Shown: positions 12,989 to 21,693, counted from the first letter of the stretch. The stretch: DNA of 64,000 bases from WHSW01 sp963767475 (GCA_963767475.1 CAVYEI010000003.1:682001-746000); one strand, 5' to 3'. Numbers and translations: made by a program. Notes: generated by a model not told the origin, from the letters alone.

Positions 12989-14419
12989 CTAGCGCTTGCG
13001 CTTCACCTTCCAGCTGTGCTTGTCGGCCGTCTCGTCGACGTTGCCCGCGGCGTCGATCGCGCGGACGGTGAACGAGTGCTTGCCCAGCCCGACCTTGACG
13101 GTCTCCGGGGAGGTGCAGGGTGAGAAGCCGAGGTTGCCGTCGAGGTTGCACTCGAAGCTCGCCCCGGACTCGTTCGCGCTGAACTGGAACTTCGCCTTTC
13201 GCTTCACGGACTTCTTCTTCGGGCCCTTCTCGATCTCGGTCTCGGGCGCCGTCTTGTCCTCCGTCGGCGGAACGACCGGGATCGGCGGAACGACCGGCCC
13301 GGACTCGATCGCGATCTCGGCCGGAGAGGAGAAGCTCGGGGCGCCGCTCGGGGCGGCGTTCTCCGAGACGGCCGTCCGCGCCCCGCTCACGGGGTCGACC
13401 CGCAGCACGCCGCCGTTACCGCCGAACGCATCGCTGTCGGCGACCAGGATCTGCCCGCTTTGCTGGACGGCGATGCCGAACACACCGGCGAGCGCCGGGC
13501 CCCCGATCAGCGCGTTCGAGGTGACGGTTGCCCGCACCCCGGTGACCGGATCGACGCGGATCACTCCGCCGGTGCCGCCAAAGCCGTCTGACTCCGTAAC
13601 GAGGATGTCGCCGTCGGGCTCGAGCTCGATCCCCAGGGGGTGATCGAAGCTTGGCCCGCCCGGCGGCGAGGAGTTCTCCGAGACCGTGGTCCGGGCGCCG
13701 GTGACGGGATCGACCCGGATCACCCCTCCGGTGCCCCCGAACGCCCCGCTGTCGACGACCAGAATGTCGCCGTCGGCCTCGATCGCGATGCCCACCGGGT
13801 TGTCGAAGCTCGGACCGCCGGCGGGGGCGGCGTTTTGTGAGACCGCGGTCCGCACGCCGGTGACCGGATCGACGCGGAGCACCACAGCGCTGGCGTCCGC
13901 AACGAGGATGCGACCGGCGGAGTCGACGGCGAGCCCCGACGGATCGACGAAGCTCGGCCCACCCGTCGGGGCCCCGTTCTCGGACACGGCCGTGCGAGTC
14001 CCCGTAGCCGGGTCGACCCGGATCACGCCGCCCCCGGCACCGGCGAAGGCGTCGTAATCGCCGACCAGGATGTCGCCGTCGGGCTCGAGTGCGATTCCCT
14101 CGGGCCCGGCGAAGGGGGGGCCCGTGGCCGACGCGTTGGATGAGACCGTGGTCCGGGCGCCGGTCACCGGGTCGACCTTGATCACGCCGCCCGTGCCACC
14201 GAACGCCTCGTCGTCGACGACGTAGACGTCGCCGACGGCCGCGTGCGCCGGATTCGCGACCGCGAGCACGGCCGCGGCGCTCGTCGCCAGCATCGCGAGG
14301 CGCCGGAAACGGCGACCCCCAGCCTCGCGCGTACTGCGGTATCCGCCGCTTTGCCGGTGCGCGACGAATAGCGGGCGAATGACTCTTTGGCGGACGAACA
14401 AGCGGGCGCGAGTGGACAA
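12989..14419 (-). CDS. Exported NHL/SMP-30-like beta-propeller protein with Ig-like C-terminal domain
   Basis: About 476 residues. An Arg-rich leader and a hydrophobic signal sequence (MLATSAAAVLAVANPAHA) are followed by six or seven repeats of about 55 residues, each with DGDILV.D...FGGTGGVIRVDPVTGARTTVS, as in NHL/streptogramin-lyase-type propellers. After a Pro-rich linker, a C-terminal domain with two cysteines (FECNLDG, FSPCTSP) ends in HSFTVRAIDAAGNVD, typical of bacterial Ig-like modules in this lineage. The TTG at 14419 is preferred: AAGGAGG lies 5 bases upstream, while the ATG at 14449 lacks an SD. Ligand or enzyme activity unknown. Confidence 0.75.
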   Translation of the reverse strand: MSTRARLFVRQRVIRPLFVAHRQSGGYRSTREAGGRRFRRLAMLATSAAAVLAVANPAHAAVGDVYVVDDEAFGGTGGVIKVDPVTGARTTVSSNASATGPPFAGPEGIALEPDGDILVGDYDAFAGAGGGVIRVDPATGTRTAVSENGAPTGGPSFVDPSGLAVDSAGRILVADASAVVLRVDPVTGVRTAVSQNAAPAGGPSFDNPVGIAIEADGDILVVDSGAFGGTGGVIRVDPVTGARTTVSENSSPPGGPSFDHPLGIELEPDGDILVTESDGFGGTGGVIRVDPVTGVRATVTSNALIGGPALAGVFGIAVQQSGQILVADSDAFGGNGGVLRVDPVSGARTAVSENAAPSGAPSFSSPAEIAIESGPVVPPIPVVPPTEDKTAPETEIEKGPKKKSVKRKAKFQFSANESGASFECNLDGNLGFSPCTSPETVKVGLGKHSFTVRAIDAAGNVDETADKHSWKVKRKR

Positions 14420-14480
14420 GGTCCCTCCTTGGAGCGGGTGTCTATGCATGCATCGTCTCGCGCGAACCCCGCTGCCGGTA

Positions 14481-14496
14481 TAGGTGAAAACACCTA
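14481..14496. promoter_or_regulatory. TAGGTG-AAAA-CACCTA inverted repeat
   Basis: A perfect 6-base inverted repeat around four A residues, 62 bases upstream of the chosen start at 14419, in an otherwise GC-rich 230-base divergent region between two exported propeller genes. It could be an operator for either gene; no regulator is assigned. Confidence 0.35.
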
Positions 14497-14650
14497 ATTT
14501 GCGCCCGCTGGGCCCACCTCAGGTACCAGGCTCACGCGAAGTAGCGGCTGCCGCGGCGCACACGGCCATTGACGCCGGCGGCGACGACCGATATATCTAT
14601 CGCCCATCGGGGCACGAGGCCCCAGTCACCAATGACCACGGAGGGAAGTT

Positions 14651-15829
14651 GTGACATCGGAGAGATTCTCGATCCGCCCGCGGCCGGGGGTCGCGATCAT
14701 GGCGCCGCTGCTGCTGCTCGGATCCCTTCTGCTCTTGGCGGCCACATGCGCTCCACGTGCTGAAGCGTTCGTCTACTGGGCCAACTCCGACGCCGGCGGC
14801 GGCACGATCGGGCGCGCCAATCTGGACGGTACCGGCGCCAATCAGAGCTTCATCACCGGGGCCATCCACCCATGTGGGGTGGCTGCCGACGCCTCGCACA
14901 TCTTCTGGGGCAACGACATGGGCACCTCGGTGGGCCGGGCCAACCTGGACGGCAGCGGCGTCGACCAGAACTTCATCCTCACCCCCACGGGCATCTGCGG
15001 GGTGGCGGTGAACTCCACACACGTCTACTGGGGCAACGACGACGCAATCGGGCGCGCCAACCTCGACGGGAGCGGCGCCAACCAGAACATCGCCGGTGCG
15101 GACGGCGTCTGCGGAGTGGCGGTGAACTCGTCCAGCTTGTTCTGGACCAACGTCGACCCCCACACGATCGGGCGCGCCAACCTCGACGGGAGCGGCGCCG
15201 ATATGAACTTCATCACCGGGGCCAACTTCCCCTGTGGGGTGGCCGTCAACTCCACGCACATCTTCTGGGGCAATCTGGACGGCAACACGATCGGGCGCGC
15301 CAACCTGGACGGCACCGGCCCCGACCAGAACTTCATCACCGGAGTGAACGACCCCTGCGGGGTCGCGATCAACTCCACGCACATCTACTGGGGCAACGCG
15401 GGCGGCAACACGATCGGGCGCGCCAACCTGGACGGGACCGGCGTAGACCAGAACTTCATCACCGGCGCCGACAACCCCTGCGGACTGGTGGTGGACTCAC
15501 CGGTGACTCCGCCCCCGCCGCCGGGACCGCCGGACAACTCCTTCACGATCGGCAAGGTGAAGAAGAAGAAGGTCACCATCACGGTGCCCGGCCCGGGCGC
15601 GATCCAGGTCAAGGGCGCGGCCAAGAAGACCCTCAAGCCGTCGACCGCCACGGCCACTGCGGCGGGCGACGTGAAGGCGAAGCTGAAGCTGGCGAAGAAG
15701 TCGAAGCAGAAGCTGAAGGCGAAGGGCAAGGTGAAGGTGAAGACGGCGGTCACCTACACCCCCACGGGCGGCGAGGCCAACACGCAGACGAAGAAGCTGA
15801 AGGTGAAGGGAAAGAAGCCGCGAAAGTAG
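14651..15829 (+). CDS. Exported YWTD-like beta-propeller repeat protein with Lys-rich tail
   Basis: 392 residues. The signal peptide is about residues 10-39 (LLLLGSLLLLAATCAPRAEA). Residues 40-280 hold about seven repeats of 40-42 residues built on YWGN...IGRANLDGTG..QNFITGA..PCGVAVNSTHI, close to the LDL-receptor YWTD/DUF5050 pattern, with one Cys per repeat. A Pro-rich hinge (PPPPPGPPD) leads to a strongly basic C terminus (KKLKVKGKK style) that may bind polymers or wall components. GTG at 14651 follows GGAGGGA. Secreted sensor or adhesion roles are possible but not shown. Confidence 0.75.
   Translation: MTSERFSIRPRPGVAIMAPLLLLGSLLLLAATCAPRAEAFVYWANSDAGGGTIGRANLDGTGANQSFITGAIHPCGVAADASHIFWGNDMGTSVGRANLDGSGVDQNFILTPTGICGVAVNSTHVYWGNDDAIGRANLDGSGANQNIAGADGVCGVAVNSSSLFWTNVDPHTIGRANLDGSGADMNFITGANFPCGVAVNSTHIFWGNLDGNTIGRANLDGTGPDQNFITGVNDPCGVAINSTHIYWGNAGGNTIGRANLDGTGVDQNFITGADNPCGLVVDSPVTPPPPPGPPDNSFTIGKVKKKKVTITVPGPGAIQVKGAAKKTLKPSTATATAAGDVKAKLKLAKKSKQKLKAKGKVKVKTAVTYTPTGGEANTQTKKLKVKGKKPRK
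14790..15490 (+). repeat. Tandem coding repeats of about 120 bases
   Basis: The unit carrying ATCGGGCGCGCCAACCTGGA recurs about seven times at roughly 120-126-base spacing within the YWTD-like gene. Several blocks are identical over more than 20 bases, which can recombine or mislead short-read assembly. Confidence 0.85.
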
Positions 15830-15873
15830 CATCGCGCGGACCCGGCTGCGTCTGGGCGGTGGTGGCTGTTGGG

Positions 15874-16270
15874 CTAGTGCTCAGGTGTGTCCGGAGCGAC
15901 AAATCGGGCTTCTGTGCGCCACCCCAGCGCCGCTTGGCGCGCCTGCGGCAGGCCGCTGACCACGAGGTCGTACGAGTCCTCGATCATGTCCCTGATCAGC
16001 TGATCACCGAGCGATCCATCGACGATCACGGTGTTCCAGTGACGCTTGTTCAGGTGGTAGCCCGGAAGCACCGCGGGGTACGTCTCGCGGAGTTGATCGG
16101 CGAGGCCAGGCTCGCATTTGAGGCTGACGCGTAGCGGGACCTGGTCGAGCCGCGAGAGCGCGAACATCTTGCCTGCGACCTTGAACACCGAGGTCTCCGG
16201 ACCAAACGGGAACGTCTCCGCCGCTCCCGTGAACGAGAGGCAGTGCGCCCTGGAGCTCTCCGGCGTTCAT
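15874..16270 (-). CDS. MmcQ/YjbR family protein, apparent frameshift at codon 2
   Basis: From ETFPFGPETSVFKVAGKMFA to the end this matches the MmcQ/YjbR family (CyaY-like fold, DNA-binding-like, function unclear), including the closing LPGYHLNKRHWNTVIVDGS. The frame has no start codon for its conserved N terminus; it is preceded by an in-frame TGA. ATG at 16270 reads ATGAACGCCGGAG, and removing one A gives ATG-ACG-CCG-GAG, the usual MTPE start. I infer a one-base insertion at 16266-16267, real or a sequencing error. The fallback start is GTG at 16188, which loses a conserved segment. Confidence 0.65.
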
Positions 16271-16289
16271 CGCCGCACACTCTCGCTCG

Positions 16290-17147
16290 TCAATGCTGGA
16301 CGGCGCTTGACGGCGATGCCCCGGCGACGGCAGCGACGAGGGTTCGAGTGAGTTCTGCAGCGTGGCTGAGCGGCATCATGTGCCCGGCTCCCTCGATCAC
16401 GGAGTGCTCGACCTGGGGTACGTGCCGCAGCACCACGTCACAGATGGCGTGGTCGACAACGGACGTCGCCGATCCCTCGACCACGTGCACCGGCACCGCC
16501 ACGGTGGTCAGCGCCTCACCCGTCAGCGGCGCATCGAAGAGCACGTCCCAGAGGTCTCCTCGAGCCATTTGGTCGTCGAGGAACGCCTCGCGGCGCTCGG
16601 GTGGCCAACGTGCGAACGCGCCCGGTCCGTTGTAGAAGTCCACGAACTCCTCGAACGCCTCGTACCAGCGATCGGCACGGACGTGCTCACGCCAGCGGTC
16701 GCGCAGTTCGGCGATCTCGGCAAATTCCTGTGCGTGCTCAGTCCTGAGTAGCGAGTAGGCCTCGGGCTCGACGACCGTCAGCGAGGCGAGCATCTCCGGC
16801 GTCGTGACCGCCACCTGCAGCCCAGTCGCCCCACCCCAGGAGAACCCGATGAGGTGAACCGGCTGGCCGACATGTTTGACGACCGCATGGACCTGGTCGG
16901 CGTAATCGTCGAGGGTCCTTTGCCCTGGTGCGCCGGGACCGTCGCCGTCGCGGTACGCGTCCACCGCGATCAGCCGGTACCCCGCCGGCCACCGCGTGAA
17001 CACCTCCCGCCATTCGCCGGCGCTGCCCACGCCACTGTGCAGAAACACCGCCGGGGTGCCGTTGCCGCGCTCGATGACCTTGACGGTCCTGCCCAATGGC
17101 GTGCGCAGGGTGGCCACGTGCAAATGCCAGGCAGGAGCGACTGTCAT
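16290..17147 (-). CDS. Alpha/beta hydrolase
   Basis: 285 residues of alpha/beta-hydrolase fold. The oxyanion region is PAVFLHSGVGSAGEW, the nucleophile elbow is GFSWGG (Ser about residue 104), and the catalytic His lies in EGAGHMMPLSHAAEL near the C terminus. The acid is probably in the VHVVEGSATSVVD strand. No lid identifies the substrate. ATG overlaps the stop of the upstream regulator gene by four bases (ATGA), so the two are cotranscribed and translationally coupled, suggesting that the hydrolase is a target or partner of that regulator. Confidence 0.82.
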   Translation of the reverse strand: MTVAPAWHLHVATLRTPLGRTVKVIERGNGTPAVFLHSGVGSAGEWREVFTRWPAGYRLIAVDAYRDGDGPGAPGQRTLDDYADQVHAVVKHVGQPVHLIGFSWGGATGLQVAVTTPEMLASLTVVEPEAYSLLRTEHAQEFAEIAELRDRWREHVRADRWYEAFEEFVDFYNGPGAFARWPPERREAFLDDQMARGDLWDVLFDAPLTGEALTTVAVPVHVVEGSATSVVDHAICDVVLRHVPQVEHSVIEGAGHMMPLSHAAELTRTLVAAVAGASPSSAVQH

Positions 17148-17950
17148 CGTCCTCGCGCCGTCGCGCTGAGCTCGCCAAGCCGCGCTGCGCTGCGCTCGTC
17201 CATCGGCAGGAAGGTCTCGATCGCAAGGTTTGCCGCCGACACCTCCAGCGGCGCCCCGAGGGTGGCGATCACGGTGAACAGACTGACCTCGCCGAGGGGT
17301 GTGCGCAGGTCCAGCGAGACCACGGGCTGGGTCGCGGGACTGGTCGGCGGATCGTCCGGGAGATAGGACTCGACATCCTCGATCAGCTCGGCGAGGGCCG
17401 GATCGGCGTCCTCGCGGCTCCTTCGCCTCAGCTTCGTGATCAGCGGCGCGTTGCAGGCCGCGGTCATCGACGAGATCTTCGGAAGACCTCCCGGGTGAAC
17501 CCCGAGCCGGAGCATGTTGATCGGGGGCTCGAGCAGCTCCGGGTCGACCCCGTCCCAGAGCAACGACGCGGCCCGATTGGCCTCGATCAGGTTCCAGAGA
17601 CCGTCGACGATCAGCGCCGGGTTCGGCTCGTGTGCCTCCAGCAGCCGGCTGAGCGACTCACGCAGCGGCCGCATCATCTCCCCGTCGAACGGCTGCTCCA
17701 GGTAAGGCGGAGCAAAGCCGCCGGTGAGCAGCAGGCGGTTGCGCTCGGCGATCGGCAGGTCGAGGTGCTGGGCCAGGTGGACGAGGAGCTGGCGGCTCGG
17801 ATTCGAGCGACCGGTCTCGACGAAGCTGAGGTGCTTGGTGGAGAGGCTCGCGTCGAGCGCCAACTCCATCTGCGTGAGCCGCCGCTGGCTGCGCCAGAAG
17901 CGGATCAGCTCGCCGACGCTCTGCGGCTCCGTTTCGGTCTGAACGGCCAC
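17144..17950 (-). CDS. XRE-family regulator with MmyB-like ligand domain
   Basis: About 268 residues. The N-terminal XRE HTH (ELIRFWRSQRRLTQMELALDASLSTKHLSFVETGRSNPSRQ, residues 10-55) is followed by a MmyB-type domain (NRLLLTGGFAPPY, then NPALIVDGLWNLIEANRAA and the C-terminal LRTPLGEVSLFTVIATLGAP). MmyB-like regulators bind fatty-acid-like ligands in known cases and often sit beside the enzymes they control. GTG at 17950 is chosen because the HTH normally begins about ten residues later; a start at 18058 would run into the divergent gene. It probably represses its own and the divergent gene through the palindrome at 18010-18035. Confidence 0.82.
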   Translation of the reverse strand: MAVQTETEPQSVGELIRFWRSQRRLTQMELALDASLSTKHLSFVETGRSNPSRQLLVHLAQHLDLPIAERNRLLLTGGFAPPYLEQPFDGEMMRPLRESLSRLLEAHEPNPALIVDGLWNLIEANRAASLLWDGVDPELLEPPINMLRLGVHPGGLPKISSMTAACNAPLITKLRRRSREDADPALAELIEDVESYLPDDPPTSPATQPVVSLDLRTPLGEVSLFTVIATLGAPLEVSAANLAIETFLPMDERSAARLGELSATARGR

Positions 17951-18009
17951 GGGCCAACGGTAACGGCCACTACACATCGGAGGTAATCGACGCGCGGTCG
18001 TTCCTCGGG

Positions 18010-18035
18010 GATCGTTATCGCCGCAAGCAACGATC
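18010..18035. promoter_or_regulatory. GATCGTT-N12-AACGATC palindrome, likely operator
   Basis: Seven-base perfect arms separated by 12 bases, in the 100-base divergent region between the MmyB-like regulator and the SnoaL-like gene. The position suits an XRE dimer site controlling both directions. It lies just upstream of the AGGAGG of the plus-strand gene. Confidence 0.45.
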
Positions 18036-18051
18036 ACAGGAGGCAACCGAG

Positions 18052-18462
18052 ATGACAACGAAGGCGGAGCAGCTCGCCGAGCGCTACACGGCGGTCTGGA
18101 TGGAGCCGGATGGCGACCGCCGCCGCAAGGCGATCGCCGATCTCTGGAGCGACGATGCGATTCATGTCCTCCAGCCCACGCAGGAGGTCTACGAGGCCGC
18201 CGATGAGCGGGCCGTCAACCCGACCTGGCAGGTGCGCGGTCACGACGAACTCGAAGCGAGGGTGACCTCGGCCTACGAGGATTTCGTCGCTACCGGCCAG
18301 ATGTCCTTTCGGTTGCGGGAGGGCGCGAAACGCCTCGGGGATGTGGTCACCTGGCGCTGGGAAGGGGTCTCACCGGATGGCGAGGTGCTCGGCACCGGCC
18401 TCGAGTTCGTGATCCTCGCCGCCGACGGCCGGATCGCGACCGACTACCAGTTCGTCGAGTGA
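18052..18462 (+). CDS. SnoaL/NTF2-like domain protein
   Basis: 136 residues of the NTF2-like superfamily: an opening helix (AEQLAERYTAVWMEPD), LWSDDAIHVLQP, a central helix (GHDELEARVTSAYEDFV) and the closing strands VVTWRWEGVSPDGEVLGTGLEFVILAADGRI. Members are polyketide cyclases, isomerases or binding proteins, and the sequence alone does not choose. ATG at 18052 has AGGAGG upstream. It is divergent from the MmyB-like regulator, which is the likely controller, and convergent with the VOC gene 10 bases downstream. Confidence 0.75.
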   Translation: MTTKAEQLAERYTAVWMEPDGDRRRKAIADLWSDDAIHVLQPTQEVYEAADERAVNPTWQVRGHDELEARVTSAYEDFVATGQMSFRLREGAKRLGDVVTWRWEGVSPDGEVLGTGLEFVILAADGRIATDYQFVE

Positions 18463-18472
18463 GCAGAGGTGA

Positions 18473-18820
18473 TCACTCGTGGGCCAGGACGCTGATCACG
18501 ACACCGTGCGGATCGCGAACAAAGAAGCGGCGCACTCCCCAAGGCTCGTCCACCGGACCGTAGATCACCTCGTGCCCGGCCCGGAGCGCTTCAGCGTGCG
18601 CCGCATCGACGGCTCCCCACGAACCGACGTCCACACCCATGTCGGGCAGCACGGGCTCTATGCCCGGTGGCGCGAAAACGACCTGCGCCTGCCCGGATCC
18701 GAAGCCGATGTAGCCGCCGCCGAAGGTGCCCTCCTCCAGACCCAGCACTCCTGTGTAGAAGGCGCGCGTGGCCTCGAAGTCAGGCGACTCGTGGTAGGGC
18801 ATGACGCGTCGAACGGCCAT
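18473..18820 (-). CDS. VOC (glyoxalase/bleomycin-resistance) family protein
   Basis: 115 residues, a single VOC module pair: HESPDFEATRAFYTGVLGLEEG at the start, GGYIGFGSGQAQVVFAPPG in the middle and FFVRDPHGVVISVLAHE at the end, the last containing the metal-site Glu/His region of the fold. Members are glyoxalases, dioxygenases, epimerases or drug-binding proteins; no substrate can be named. ATG at 18820. It stands alone between two genes of other function. Confidence 0.8.
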   Translation of the reverse strand: MAVRRVMPYHESPDFEATRAFYTGVLGLEEGTFGGGYIGFGSGQAQVVFAPPGIEPVLPDMGVDVGSWGAVDAAHAEALRAGHEVIYGPVDEPWGVRRFFVRDPHGVVISVLAHE

Positions 18821-18840
18821 CCGCAGCAGTGTCGCAGCAC

Positions 18841-20503
18841 TCAGGGCTTGACGGCGAGCTTGATCCGTGCCGGTTTCGAGCGGTTGCCGGCGGCGTCGGC
18901 GGCGGTTGCGCTGAGCTTGTAGTTGCCGGCGTCGAGCTTGCCCGCCTTGATTCGCAGCTTGTTCTTGCCCGCCTTGCCGGCAAGGCTCAGCTTGAGCGCG
19001 CGCGCCTTCCGAGGCCCACTGTTTCCGATCCGCCGCACGGTGAGACCCACGCTCGCAACTTCGGAGAGCCGCAGCTTCACGATCCCGCCGTCGCTCTCAC
19101 TCAATCCCCGCTTGGCCTTCAGCATCGAGATCATCGGAGCCAGCGTGTCGGTGATCTCGGGGTCGGGCGGCGGATCAACCGGCGGCGGGTCGCCGGGCGG
19201 TGGATCAACCGGCGTCGCCGGCAGCTGGCGCTCGAACGCCCCGATGTCGCGGCGGGCGGTGCCGTCGGCGTTGCCGTCGGCCGGTCGTGGTGCGCCGTCG
19301 AAGTCCTCGGTCGGCAGGGTGACGGTCAGCGGGTCGCCGCTGTCGATCGCCGGCGACGCCGCGGGCAGGTGGTAATCGCCCGGCCCGGCGAACTGCGGCG
19401 GACCGACCTGCGGGTCGAGCGCGTCGACCGTGTGCGGGTTCGAGAGCGTGCAGTCGCCGATCGCGGTGGCGCTGTGGGAGAAGTAGGAGTAGCGGGCGGT
19501 CAGGTTCACGTTGCCGACGTTCGCGGCGGTCGGCGCCTCGCACCAGAGCGGGTTGTCGAAGCCGGCGATGATCGTGTCGGTGACGACCAGGTTGACCGAG
19601 CCGTTGCCGACGGCGTTCTGGACCCTGGCCTTGATCGCGGGTTCGGCCTGGTCGTCCGGGGGGCCGACGATCGTCGTGTGGCGAACGGTGGCGATCACGC
19701 TCACGGCGTCGTCCGCCTCGGCGACCACCGGCGTCGCCGTGTCGGCCTCGATGATCGTGTTGTCGACGACCGCGAAGCCGCCACCGGTGATCCGGACGCC
19801 ATAGGCGAGCGGGTCGATGATCCGCGTCCGCCGAACGCGGGTCGGTACCTCAGGGGCGTCGACGGACACTCCCCAAGAGGAGTCCTCGATCGAGGTCCGG
19901 TCGATCTCGAGCTCTCCGCTCGCCGCGCCGTTGGTGGCGAACCCCTTGTCGATCGAGCCGCCCGCAGCGCCGTAGACGCGGCCGTCGCTGAAGCTGCTGC
20001 CGCCGATCAGCGAGGGCGCCGCGTCGGAGCGCGGGTTGCGGCTCTCGATGTCGACGTTCTCGAAGGTGTCCTTCTGGGCCTGCAGCCCTCCCCCGAGGTT
20101 GTCGGTGAAGCTCGCCGGGATCCGGATCGTCAGGTCGCGCATGGTCACCTGGCGGCCGCCGTCGGAGAGGTCGACGACGAAGACGTTGCCGGTCTGGGTG
20201 GTGGTGATCGCCGTTGCCGCGGGCCCCGCCCCGACGATCTCGAGGTCGTCGTTGTCGCCGCCCAGCAGCTTGTAGGTGTTGACGTCGGTGACCGTCCCGG
20301 CGTGCGATCACGATCCGGTCGGCGACGGTGTCGTCGCCGCTGGTCTGCATCGCGGTCTCCAGGCTCGCCTGCTGGACGTTGGAGCCGGTGCCGGGACAGG
20401 CGGCGTGGAACGCGGGGACGCAGAACGTGGTCGCGGAGGCCGGCGCCGCCGCAGCGAGCGCGATCGAGCCGGCGGCGAGTAGCGATCCGATCAGCGATCT
20501 CAT
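18841..20503 (-). CDS. Exported right-handed beta-helix protein, apparent frameshift
   Basis: The ATG at 20503 follows GGGAGGGG and opens a signal peptide (MRSLIGSLLAAGSIALAAAAPASA) and the sequence up to DRIVIA. There the frame is lost, and the body continues in another frame from AGTVTDVNTYKLLGG to 18841. The body shows parallel beta-helix/choice-of-anchor style (VVDNTIIEADTATP, VVTDTIIAGFDNP, ending SPAIDSGDP and DIGAFERQ), a Pro-rich linker (PPPGDPPPVDPPP) and a C-terminal Ig-like segment (DAGNYKLSATAADAAGNRSKP). One extra C near 20302 explains the shift. Known relatives are secreted; this one has no assigned ligand. Confidence 0.68.
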
Positions 20504-20586
20504 CCGTGTCCCCTCCCTGGGTGGTCGGTCGTTAGGCCCCGCATGCGTTTGCGTCCCCCTGCGAGCGGTGCTTTCGCCGTCAGTAT

Positions 20587-20598
20587 GCTGTAGACAGC
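20587..20598. promoter_or_regulatory. GCTGT-AG-ACAGC palindrome at the Lrp-type gene
   Basis: A 12-base inverted repeat immediately before the GTG at 20599. It is a plausible autoregulatory site for the Lrp/AsnC regulator, or would overlap its ribosome site if that GTG is the start. By inference only. Confidence 0.35.
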
Positions 20599-21111
20599 GT
20601 GAATCACAAGCCTGATAAGCCCCAGACAGTGGAAAACGCACCTATGGACGCTGTTGACCGGGAGATCCTCGGGCTGTTGGTGAGAAACGCACGCGTCAGC
20701 TACCGGGAGTTGGGCGAACGGATCTCGCTGAGCGCCAACGCCGCCGCCGAACGGGTCCGACGCCTGCGCGAGCGCGGCGTGATCGCCGGCTTCCAGGCGA
20801 TCATCGATCCGGCGGCCGCCGGGCGGCGGCTGGTGGCGCTGATCGACATCCGCCTCGCGGGCCCCGCCGACTCCGAGCGCTTCGAGAGCCTGGTCGGATC
20901 GCTCGACGAGGTCACCGACGCAGCCCACGTAACCGGGCGCTTCGACTACCAGATCCGCGCCGCCTGTCGCGACCCCGCCGACCTCGACGCCTTGATCAAG
21001 GCGCTGAAGACGAGGGGCGGGGTGATCGAGACCGACACCAGGATCGCGCTGCGTACCGTGGTCCGCCGCTCGGAGCCGTTGCCAACCGCGGACGAGCTCG
21101 ACGACCGTTGA
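20599..21111 (+). CDS. Lrp/AsnC family transcriptional regulator
   Basis: 170 residues. The N-terminal HTH (MDAVDREILGLLVRNARVSYRELGERISLSANAAAERVRRLRERGVIAGF) is classic Lrp/AsnC, followed by the RAM effector-binding domain (ALIDIRLAGPADSERFESLV, VTGRFDYQIRAACRDPADLDALI). Such proteins sense amino acids and form octamers. Start may be GTG at 20599 or ATG at 20644; the latter begins exactly at the usual MDxxDREIL. It overlaps the acetyltransferase gene by four bases (TTGA), so the two form an operon. Ligand unknown. Confidence 0.9.
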   Translation: MNHKPDKPQTVENAPMDAVDREILGLLVRNARVSYRELGERISLSANAAAERVRRLRERGVIAGFQAIIDPAAAGRRLVALIDIRLAGPADSERFESLVGSLDEVTDAAHVTGRFDYQIRAACRDPADLDALIKALKTRGGVIETDTRIALRTVVRRSEPLPTADELDDR

Positions 21112-21599
21112 GCCGAGCGCTGATCGCCGGCGAACTGAGGCTCGATCCGCTCGAGCCCCCGGACGCACACGAGCTCGCGCCCCTGCTCGACGACCCCGGC
21201 TTGCACGAGTTCATCGGCGGCGAGCCGCTCACCGAGCCGGCGCTCGAAGCCCGCTATCGCCGTCTCGTCCGCGGCGCGCCGCCCGGCAGCGGCGTCGGCT
21301 GGCACAACTGGACGATCCGGCGACTAGCCGACGGTCAGGCGGTGGGCACTGCACAGGCAACGGCGGCCGACGGCCACGCTTTGCTCGCCTGGGTGGTGGC
21401 CTCCAAATGGCAGGGGCGTGGCTACGGCAGCGAGGCGGCGCGGGCGATGGTCTCCTGGGCCGAGCAGGAGGGGCTGACGGCGACGGCCAACGTGCACCCG
21501 GGACATAAGGCCTCGGAGCGCGTTGCATCGCGCGCCGGTCTGCGCCCGACCGACGACTGGGCGGCCGGCGAGCGCGTCTGGCGCGTGACGCCGCCCTGA
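21108..21599 (+). CDS. GNAT family N-acetyltransferase
   Basis: 163 residues with the RimJ/RimL-like GNAT layout: LRLDPLEPPDAHELAPLLDDP at the N terminus, WTIRRLADGQAVGTAQAT, then the acetyl-CoA loop KWQGRGYGSEAARAMVSWA (motif A) and HPGHKASERVASRAGLRPT (motif B). Start TTG at 21108 overlaps the regulator stop. Its coupling to an amino-acid-type regulator suggests a small amine or amino acid as substrate, which is inference. Confidence 0.85.
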   Translation: MSRALIAGELRLDPLEPPDAHELAPLLDDPGLHEFIGGEPLTEPALEARYRRLVRGAPPGSGVGWHNWTIRRLADGQAVGTAQATAADGHALLAWVVASKWQGRGYGSEAARAMVSWAEQEGLTATANVHPGHKASERVASRAGLRPTDDWAAGERVWRVTPP

Positions 21600-21693
21600 T
21601 CCGAGCGCTGCAGGTCCCAACGCCCAGATATCCTCGCCCCGATGGCAGCCGTGCCCGATCCGCGGGGATGATGGCGAGACGAGGAGTCCGCCG

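Noticed and set aside
14790..15490. Regular repeats about 120 bases apart, considered as a CRISPR-like array
   Set aside because: The unit is coding in one frame, spacers are also conserved, and no cas genes are nearby.
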